From Pseudonocardia sp. DSM 110487 (GTDB lineage: Bacteria; Actinomycetota; Actinomycetes; Mycobacteriales; Pseudonocardiaceae), in the NCBI RefSeq assembly GCF_019468565.1, contig NZ_CP080521.1, positions 10,044,001-10,108,000 on the forward strand: a stretch of DNA of 64,000 bases. The letters are read 5' to 3'. Both the position numbers and the translations under genes were made by a program. Under the pieces are notes generated by a model. That model was given only the letters and a program-made list of their open reading frames with translations, searched no databases and had not been told where the DNA came from. This document shows, piece by piece, positions 41,472 to 47,808 of this stretch (position 1 is the first letter of the stretch; the number at the start of each line of letters is the position of its first letter).

Positions 41472-41993
41472 TCAGAAGGGGGGCTCGTCGTCGGCGACGG
41501 GGCCACTGCCGGCAGGCGGCGCGGATCCCCACGGGTCATCGGCGGGAGCGCCGCCGGAGTACCCGCCGCCGCCACCGCCGCCACCGCCGCCGCCACTGCC
41601 GCCGCCGTAGCCCCCGCTGCCGCCGCCCCGGTTGACCTTGTTGACCTTGGCCGTGGCGTAGCGGAGCGACGGGCCGACCTCGTCGACCTCGAGCTCGACG
41701 ACGGTGCGCTTCTCGCCCTCGCGGGTCTCGAACGACCGCTGACGCAGGCGCCCGGACACCATCACGCGCATCCCGCGCGTGAGCGACTCGGCGACGTTCT
41801 CCGCCGCCTGCCGCCAGACGTTGCACCGCAGGAACAGCGCGTCGCCGTCCTTCCACTCGCCGGACTGGCGGTCGAAGTTGCGCGGGGTGGACGCCACCGT
41901 GAAGTTGGCGACCGCGGCCCCGGACGGGGTGAAGCGCAGCTCGGGATCGGCGGTGAGGTTGCCGATCACCGTGATGACGGTCTCGCCGGCCAT
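41472..41993 (-). CDS. ssb: Single-stranded DNA-binding protein
   Basis: A 173-aa SSB. The OB fold is residues 1-115 (ETVITVIGNLTADPELRFTPSG, ENVAESLTRGMRVMVSGRL). A long Gly-rich linker follows (YGGGSGGGGGGGGGGGYSGG), ending in the acidic protein-binding tip DDEPPF. ATG 41993 is the family start; the longer frame to 42305 overlaps rpsF. It lies between rpsF and rpsR in the usual order. Confidence 0.97.
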   Translation of the reverse strand: MAGETVITVIGNLTADPELRFTPSGAAVANFTVASTPRNFDRQSGEWKDGDALFLRCNVWRQAAENVAESLTRGMRVMVSGRLRQRSFETREGEKRTVVELEVDEVGPSLRYATAKVNKVNRGGGSGGYGGGSGGGGGGGGGGGYSGGAPADDPWGSAPPAGSGPVADDEPPF

Positions 41994-42006
41994 CTCGCGC
42001 GCGCCC

Positions 42007-42372
42007 TCAGCCCGCGGTGGCGGGCGTGGCCCGCTTCGGCTCGGTGGCGGGAGCAGCAGGTGCAGCAGCACGCGCTGCGCTCTTCTTCGGCTCGCGCCGC
42101 ATGACCTTCGTGCGCAGCACGGACTCGTTGAGGCCCAGCTGGCGGTCGAGCTCGGCAACGGTGGCCGGCTCGCAGGTGACCTCGAGGACGGCGTAGATGC
42201 CCTCCGCGTGCTTCGCGATCTCGAAGGCGAGGCGGCGCTTGCCCCACACCTCGATCTTCTCGACGGTGCCCTTGTCTGTGCGCACGACGTTGAGGAACGT
42301 CTCAAGGGACGGCGTCACAGTGCGCTCGTCAAGGCTCGGGTCGAGGATGACCATCAGCTCGTAATGACGCAT
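42007..42372 (-). CDS. rpsF: 30S ribosomal protein S6
   Basis: A 121-aa protein. MRHYELMVILDPSLDERTV, then KIEVWGKRRLAFEIAKHAEGIYAVLEV and the C-terminal NESVLRTKVMRRE are standard S6. An Ala-rich extension follows. ATG 42372 is 9 nt after AGGAGGTGA, so it is preferred over the GTG at 42381. The region around the start can pair with a segment about 55 nt upstream, a possible autoregulatory leader. Confidence 0.97.
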   Translation of the reverse strand: MRHYELMVILDPSLDERTVTPSLETFLNVVRTDKGTVEKIEVWGKRRLAFEIAKHAEGIYAVLEVTCEPATVAELDRQLGLNESVLRTKVMRREPKKSAARAAAPAAPATEPKRATPATAG

Positions 42373-42436
42373 GAGAACCACTCACCTCCTATGGACTGGA
42401 ACGGCCGCGGTCCTTCCGCGACAGGAGGTTCTCATC
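42370..42436 (-). promoter_or_regulatory. rpsF leader able to sequester the start codon, candidate S6:S18 element
   Basis: In the transcript ATGAGAACC (42435-42427) is perfectly complementary to GGTTCTCAT (42379-42371), which includes the first two bases of the rpsF ATG. The next bases TCCT can pair with the AGGAGG ribosome site, and a small CGCGG/CCGCG hairpin lies between. Leaders bound by S6:S18 are known upstream of rpsF in other bacteria. Confidence 0.5.
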
Positions 42437-42611
42437 GGACCCCGACAGAATCGCCGCCATCGGCGGCGCACACGGCGCTCGGCGAGCGCCGGTCGGGGTG
42501 ACGCATCGAGGCTACCAGCGCGAACGCCGCGGCCCGTGCGCGGGACCGCCGTTCCCGATCGCACACGCACCCATGGCACCGCTGTCGGGGCTGGTCACTA
42601 CTCTGGCTCGC

Positions 42612-43382
42612 ATGCTCATCGGGGCACACGCTCGCGAGGACGACCCGCTCGTCTCGGCAGCGGAACGCGGAGCCGACATCGTGCAGCTGTTCCTCGCCGA
42701 CCCGCAGAGCTGGAAGAAGCCGCCGAGCCATCCACAGGCCGCGCAGCTGCGGGAAAGCGATCTCACCGTCGTCGTGCACTCGCCCTACCCGGTCAACCTG
42801 GCCTCGCTCAACAACCGCATCCGCATCCCCTCGCGGAAGATCGTGGTGCAGCACGCGGAGCTCGCCGCCGAACTCGGCGCGATCGGGCTCGTCGTCCACG
42901 GCGGGCACGTCACGCAGGGCGAGGACGCCACGAAGGGCTTCGAGAACTGGCGCAAGTTCATCGAGCGGCAGATGGACGAGGGCGGGTTCGCGGTCCCGAT
43001 CTTCATCGAGAACACGGCTGGCGGGGAGAACGCGATGGCCCGCCGGTTCGAGGACATGGCCCGCCTGTGGGACGCGGTGGGCGAGTTCGGTGTCGGCTTC
43101 TGCCTCGACACCTGCCACGCGTTCTCCGCGGGCGTGGAGCTGGTGGACGTCGTCGACCGCGCAAAGGCCATCACCGGCCGGATCGACCTGGTCCACCTCA
43201 ACAACTCGCGTGACGAGTTCGGCTCCTCCCGCGACCGCCACGCCAACATCGCCGACGGCACGATCGACCCCGAAGCCCTGGTGGCCGTGTGCGCCGCGGC
43301 GGGCGCACCTGTCGTGGTCGAGACGCCTGCCGATGGCCAGGCCGCCGACATCGCCTTCCTGCGTGAGCGGCTCGGATCGTGA
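42612..43382 (+). CDS. nfo: Endonuclease IV (AP endonuclease)
   Basis: A 256-aa TIM-barrel zinc enzyme that cuts 5' to abasic sites in base-excision repair. MLIGAHARED gives the N-terminus. VVHSPYPVNLASLNN, IGLVVHGGHV, IFIENTAGGENAMARRFEDM and FCLDTCHAFSAGVEL carry the metal-binding His, Glu and Asp residues; VHLNNSRDEFGSSRDRHANI is also conserved. ATG 42612 is chosen because it matches the family start. There is no ribosome site and a TACTCT box lies just upstream, so the mRNA may be leaderless. Confidence 0.92.
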   Translation: MLIGAHAREDDPLVSAAERGADIVQLFLADPQSWKKPPSHPQAAQLRESDLTVVVHSPYPVNLASLNNRIRIPSRKIVVQHAELAAELGAIGLVVHGGHVTQGEDATKGFENWRKFIERQMDEGGFAVPIFIENTAGGENAMARRFEDMARLWDAVGEFGVGFCLDTCHAFSAGVELVDVVDRAKAITGRIDLVHLNNSRDEFGSSRDRHANIADGTIDPEALVAVCAAAGAPVVVETPADGQAADIAFLRERLGS

Positions 43383-43419
43383 CGCCGGTCGTGGCGGAGC
43401 CCGTCAGCGGGTCGGGGCC

Positions 43420-44832
43420 GTGACCGGCGCCGCGGTGAGCACCGCGCCGGGCGAGCAGGTGGCGGCCGCTGTGCACCCGGTGGCCCGCACCGGGCGCATC
43501 GTGCTGGCGGTGCTCGTGCTGCTCACCGGCATCACGCTGCTGCTCGGCTTCGCGAACAAGGCCCGCTGCACCGGCCCCGAGTTCGACGAGACCGGCCGCA
43601 GCACCCCCGACTACGGGGTCCGCATCGAGCGCGACGTCTGCTACTCCGACATCCAGCACCTCTGGATCGGCCGCGACATCGACCACCACGTCTTCCCGTA
43701 CGTCAGCGGGTCGATCACGGCAGACGGGCAGCTCCTCGGCGGCTCCGTGGAGTACCCGGTGCTCACCGGGCTGCTGATATGGGGGGGCGCGCTGTTCGCC
43801 CACACCGACGCCGGCTTCCTGCTCGGATCGGCGCTGCTGATGGCGCCGTTCGGGCTGGTCACCGGATGGCTGCTGGGCCGGCTCGCGCGCTGGAGGGCGC
43901 TGCTGTGGGCGTTGGGGCCGCCCCTTGTGCTCTACGCGTTCCACAACTGGGACCTCCCGGTGGTGGCCTGCGCCGCGGCCGCCGTGTTCGTCGTGCACGG
44001 CTGGCGCACCGACCGCACGCTCGCCCAGCGCGGCACCGTGGCGGGCGTGCTGCTGGGGCTGGGCTTCGTGTTCAAGCTGTACCCGGGCGCGTTCGTGCTG
44101 CCGCTCGCGCTGTACGTACTCGCGACGGCGCGGCCCGGCCGGTTGGACTGGCGGGCAGCGGTCCGCGTGCCGCTCGCGACGGCGGCCACCGTGGTGCTGG
44201 TGAACGTGCCGTTCATGCTGGCCGGCTACGAGGGCTGGCGGGCGTCGTTCACCTTCCAGCAGCTGCGCAAGGTCGACTTCACCACCAACTCGATCTGGTT
44301 CTGGGGGTTCCGTCCCGAGTCCGACCCCGACAACGTCGACTTCCAGTCGACGATGGACTGGCTCTCGCCCACGCTGGTACTGCTGTCGTTCGCGGTGGCC
44401 GCCGCGGTGGGCTGGTGGCGGTACCGCCGCGACGGGATCTACCCGTGGGTCGGGGTGAGCGCCGCGATGCTGTGCGGCTTCCTGCTGCTGCACAAGGTCC
44501 ACTCGCCGCAGTACACGCTGTGGCTCCTGCCGTTCTTCGTGCTGGTGCAGGTGCCGTGGTCGCTGGTGGTGGCCTACCTGCTCACCGACCTCGCGATGGG
44601 GATCGGCATCTTCCGCTGGTACTACCAGCTCCACAACGACATCCCCTCCGGCATCTACGACGGATTCGCGGCACAGGCCGTCACCATCGGGGTGTGGGGC
44701 AGGGCGGCGTTGTTGGTGGCGTTGTTCGTCGTGTTCCTGCGCATCCCCGACCGGCTCGCCGCCGTGCCGCCGCCGCGGCGCACGCCACAGGCCGAGTCGG
44801 TGCCGACCGCGGGGGACGCTAGAGCTCTTTGA
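43420..44832 (+). CDS. GT87/DUF2029 polyprenyl-sugar-dependent mannosyltransferase-like membrane protein
   Basis: A 470-aa membrane protein with about 10-11 helices. The large first extracytoplasmic loop (CYSDIQHLWIGRDIDHHVFPYV, SVEYPVLTGL) holds the acidic catalytic region seen in GT-C mannosyltransferases of lipoarabinomannan synthesis. LGFVFKLYPGAFVLPLAL and HKVHSPQYTLWLLPFF are typical of GT87. It is a paralogue of the gene at 46291. The GTG at 43420 is likely; 43435 is possible. Confidence 0.85.
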   Translation: MTGAAVSTAPGEQVAAAVHPVARTGRIVLAVLVLLTGITLLLGFANKARCTGPEFDETGRSTPDYGVRIERDVCYSDIQHLWIGRDIDHHVFPYVSGSITADGQLLGGSVEYPVLTGLLIWGGALFAHTDAGFLLGSALLMAPFGLVTGWLLGRLARWRALLWALGPPLVLYAFHNWDLPVVACAAAAVFVVHGWRTDRTLAQRGTVAGVLLGLGFVFKLYPGAFVLPLALYVLATARPGRLDWRAAVRVPLATAATVVLVNVPFMLAGYEGWRASFTFQQLRKVDFTTNSIWFWGFRPESDPDNVDFQSTMDWLSPTLVLLSFAVAAAVGWWRYRRDGIYPWVGVSAAMLCGFLLLHKVHSPQYTLWLLPFFVLVQVPWSLVVAYLLTDLAMGIGIFRWYYQLHNDIPSGIYDGFAAQAVTIGVWGRAALLVALFVVFLRIPDRLAAVPPPRRTPQAESVPTAGDARAL

Positions 44833-45140
44833 GGGTCTGCAGCACGGGCGTCGTCTCGATGGCGCGGATGGCGTCGAGCTCAGCGACCGCGATCCTCGGT
44901 GCTGTCTTCCTTCGCGGCCTCGGCGACCCTCCCGCGGCGACGACCGCCGTCGAGCGGACATTCTGGATCGCGCTGGCGCTCACCGCCCTCACGGCCGTCC
45001 CTGACATGATCATGGTCGCCCCCGCACACCCGATCGTCGCCAGTCCCGGTCGGCGACGGCGTTTCGCCGCCGGAATGTCGGTCCCTCGCGGTACGGTGCG
45101 AACCACAACATCTAGTGGCGATGTCACGAGAATCACCTAG
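44829..45140 (+). pseudogene. Possible remnant of an MFS transporter C-terminus
   Basis: The 310-bp interval between the GT87 gene and the TSCPD gene has no convincing gene. One frame contains ATAILGAVFLRGLGDP and AVERTFWIALALTALTAVP, resembling the last loop and helix of a DHA2-type transporter, then degenerates. It may be a decayed fragment or chance. Confidence 0.25.
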
Positions 45141-45149
45141 ATGTGGCAT
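45103..45149 (+). promoter_or_regulatory. NrdR-type box pair before the TSCPD gene
   Basis: Box 1, CCACAACATCTAGTGG (45103-45118), matches the NrdR consensus ACACTATATATAGTGT at the defining CAC, central AT and GTG positions. A weaker box 2 (45134-45149) contains CTAGATGT, the reverse of ACATCTAG in box 1. Their centres are 31 bp apart, three helical turns, as is usual for NrdR. Confidence 0.55.
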
Positions 45150-45172
45150 CGGAAAGGAAAATCGGCCCGTTC

Positions 45173-45664
45173 ATGGCGCTTCCCGAACGCACCAGCGACC
45201 CAGCCCCGTCGGCACGGCAGCGGATGCCCCGCTACCGCCGAGGTACCACGACCTCGTTCGAGGTCGCCGGCACCGAGTTCTGCGTCATCGCCAATGCTGA
45301 CGAGCACGGGTCGCTCGGCGAGGTGTTCGCGAGGTTCGGCAAGGAGGGCTCCACGACGGCCGGTCTCATGGACCTGCTGTCGATCGCCATCTCGCTCGGC
45401 CTGCAGCACGGTGTCCCGCTGGAGACGTTCGTGACGAAGTTCCGGAACCAGCGCTTCGAGCCGATGGGGATGACGGACGACCCCGAAATCCCCCACGCCA
45501 CCTCCGTGGGTGACTACCTCGCCCACCGGTTGGCCCGCGACTGGCTGGATGTCGACTCCCGCAAGGAGCTCGACCTCCTCACCCCCGACGAGGAAGCCGA
45601 GCTGCCCGCCGACGCCTACGCACCCACCCCGCTGCGCCGCCCGGCACGGGTGACGCGGCCGTAA
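45173..45664 (+). CDS. Stand-alone TSCPD-domain protein, class II ribonucleotide reductase C-terminal domain
   Basis: A 163-aa protein equal to the C-terminal domain of vitamin B12-dependent ribonucleotide reductase (NrdJ). GTTTSFEVAGTEF, GEVFARFGKEGSTTAGLMDLLSIAISLGLQHGVPLE and RFEPMGMTDDPEI are the TSCPD domain, which re-reduces or regulates the catalytic subunit. The catalytic barrel is absent. Split class II enzymes (NrdJa/NrdJb of Pseudomonas) are known, but no NrdJa is nearby. ATG 45173 is preferred, since GTG 45143 falls inside the NrdR box region; GGAAAGGA lies upstream. Confidence 0.8.
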   Translation: MALPERTSDPAPSARQRMPRYRRGTTTSFEVAGTEFCVIANADEHGSLGEVFARFGKEGSTTAGLMDLLSIAISLGLQHGVPLETFVTKFRNQRFEPMGMTDDPEIPHATSVGDYLAHRLARDWLDVDSRKELDLLTPDEEAELPADAYAPTPLRRPARVTRP

Positions 45665-45677
45665 CGCCCTGTCCGCT

Positions 45678-46271
45678 CTACCTCCAGGCGAACACCGGCT
45701 GCTCGAAGTGGGCGACCCGGGTCGCGCGGCCACGTAGCACCACCTCGCGGAACTGGTGGAGCACGGCGGCCGTGGGCGCGTGCACGCTCCGGCCGAGGAT
45801 CGGAAGCTGGATCACGGGCGCGTCCGACTCGGCGATCGTGACGAACCGCGGCTCCACGTCGATCACGTCGAGCGGCACCCGGTGGACCTCGGACACCTCC
45901 ACCGGGTTCGGCCGGAGCACCGGCTCGGTGCCCGCCCACAACACCACCGGGGTGATCAGGTATCCGGATCGGGTGGCGTAGTCGTCGAGGAGGCCGAGCT
46001 CGGCGTCGGCGTCCAGCACGAGGCCGAGCTCCTCGGCGAGCTCGCGGCGGGCCGCTGCCCCCGGGGCCTCACCCGGGTCGGCGCGGCCGCCCGGCAGCGC
46101 CCACTGGCCGGCGTGCCCGCGCAGGGTCGCCGCGCGCCTCGTGAGCAGGAACGCCGCACCGTCCGCGACGACGGTGATCCCGACGGCCGCCTGCTTCAGG
46201 TCCGGCCGATCGAGCGGCCTGCGGGCGAAACGGCGCAACGCGGCGTCGGCCTGATCGCGGGTGAGGAGCAC
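45678..46271 (-). CDS. NUDIX hydrolase
   Basis: A 197-aa NUDIX protein. The box is GGRADPGEAPGAAARRELAEELGL, with all catalytic Glu and Arg residues. The preceding FLLTRRAATLRGHAGQWALPGG and following DDYATRSGYLITPVV match the CoA-pyrophosphatase-like or general (d)NDP-X hydrolase group. GTG 46271 is the start nearest the domain; it is 19 bp downstream of the GT87 stop, so it probably belongs to the ponA-GT87 operon. Substrate unknown. Confidence 0.87.
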   Translation of the reverse strand: MLLTRDQADAALRRFARRPLDRPDLKQAAVGITVVADGAAFLLTRRAATLRGHAGQWALPGGRADPGEAPGAAARRELAEELGLVLDADAELGLLDDYATRSGYLITPVVLWAGTEPVLRPNPVEVSEVHRVPLDVIDVEPRFVTIAESDAPVIQLPILGRSVHAPTAAVLHQFREVVLRGRATRVAHFEQPVFAWR

Positions 46272-46290
46272 ACCGGCAGCCTGCCAGCCA

Positions 46291-47808
46291 TCAGCGGGTC
46301 GCGCTGACCACCTGCGACGATGGTGTGGGCACGGCAGCAGGCCAGTCCGGATCCGCCTCCGGCCGCCTACCCGGCGCCGCGCGCACCGGGTCGGTGTCCG
46401 GGCGGAGCACCGAGCGCACCACCAGCACGCACAGCAACACCACGAACGCGTCCCGGACCACGACGGTGCCGAGGAACCAGTCCGGTGGCAGGCCCTTGTT
46501 CGCCGGGGTGAGGTAGTAGTACATCCGCGGGGCCCACACGAGGGCATCCACCGCCATCCACGCCAGCAGCAGCCGCCAGCGGGGGAGCGCGAGCACGGCA
46601 AGCGGCACGAGCCACAGGGAGTACTGCGGGCTCCACACCTTGTTGACCAGCAGGAACGTCGCCACCGTGAGGAAGGCGAGCGACGCCACCCTCGGCGGCT
46701 GCGGTGCGCGCAGCGCGACCACGCAGATGCCGACGCAGCACAGCACGAAGAGCACGGCCGACACGGCGTTGAGCACAACGGGTTGTTCACCGTCGGCGAG
46801 CTTGCCGTCGAAGCCGGCCCAACCGGTGAAGTACTGCACGACGAAGTAGAGCGAGTCGGGGTCGGCAGGACGGGTGCGGTTGAGCCGGAAGAACTCCGCC
46901 CATCCCGTGGGGTACAGCAGCGCAACCGGCGCGTTGACGAGCACGAACGCACCCACGGCCGCGCCGATCGTGCGCAGGGCAGTGCCGATCCGGCGTCTGC
47001 GTACCGCCACGAGCAGGACGGGAAGGAGCAGCATCAGCGGATAGAACTTGAAGGCGCCCCCGATGCCGAGCAGTACGCCCGCGAGCAGCGGTCTGCGGCG
47101 GGCGAAGGCGAGCATCCCCGCCGTGGCGCAGGCGACGGCGAGCGCGTCGAAGTTGGTGAACACGTGCACCGCGACGAGCGGGGAGAGTGCGACGAGCGCA
47201 GCGTCCCACGGCCGGTTCGGCCGAAGCGCGCGCACCGCCCACACGACCACGAGCCACGCCAGCGCCAGCCACGCGGCACTGATGTCGAAGTACACGACGA
47301 CGGGCAGCGCCGTCGGCAGGATCGGGACCACGCCCGCGGCCCACACCCACGCGTCGGCGAGCCGCGCGTTGGCGTACTGGAAGTACCCGGTGAGCACCGG
47401 GTACTCCATGTACCGCACCTGCTCGTCGTCGGTGCCCTCCCCGTCGATCCACGGATCGCGGTAGGGAACGGCACCGCGGTCGAGCCCCTCGATCCCCCAG
47501 AGCGGGACCGTGTCGGAGTAGCACATCGCGACGTACTGGCGGTTGTTGCGCCAGTCGAGCGCGACGGTGCCGTCATCGGTGGTGTACTGCTGCAGGCACG
47601 GTGCCTTGCCCAGCCAGCCCAAGGCCAGCACCGCCACCGCGAGCAGCAGGACCACGCGCAGCGGCGTCCAGAACCGGCTCCGGCCGACCAGGGCGTGCCG
47701 GCCGAGCGGCCCGCCGACCACCCGGCTCGCGGCGGTGGCGAGCGGCTCGGTCCACGTGGGGATGACGCGCGCGGGCGGGGCGTCCGGCTCCCGAACCCGC
47801 GGACTCAC
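46291..47808 (-). CDS. GT87/DUF2029 mannosyltransferase-like membrane protein
   Basis: A 505-aa polytopic protein with about 11 helices. The first outside loop contains CYSDTVPLWGIEGLDRGAVPYRDP and RYMEYPVLTGYFQYA. IGGAFKFYPLMLLLPVLL and NKVWSPQYSLWLVPLAVL follow. The GTG overlaps the ponA stop, as Rv0051 follows ponA1 in M. tuberculosis. A role in cell-envelope glycan synthesis coordinated with peptidoglycan is likely but unproven. It is paralogous to the gene at 43420. Confidence 0.87.
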   Translation of the reverse strand: MSPRVREPDAPPARVIPTWTEPLATAASRVVGGPLGRHALVGRSRFWTPLRVVLLLAVAVLALGWLGKAPCLQQYTTDDGTVALDWRNNRQYVAMCYSDTVPLWGIEGLDRGAVPYRDPWIDGEGTDDEQVRYMEYPVLTGYFQYANARLADAWVWAAGVVPILPTALPVVVYFDISAAWLALAWLVVVWAVRALRPNRPWDAALVALSPLVAVHVFTNFDALAVACATAGMLAFARRRPLLAGVLLGIGGAFKFYPLMLLLPVLLVAVRRRRIGTALRTIGAAVGAFVLVNAPVALLYPTGWAEFFRLNRTRPADPDSLYFVVQYFTGWAGFDGKLADGEQPVVLNAVSAVLFVLCCVGICVVALRAPQPPRVASLAFLTVATFLLVNKVWSPQYSLWLVPLAVLALPRWRLLLAWMAVDALVWAPRMYYYLTPANKGLPPDWFLGTVVVRDAFVVLLCVLVVRSVLRPDTDPVRAAPGRRPEADPDWPAAVPTPSSQVVSATR

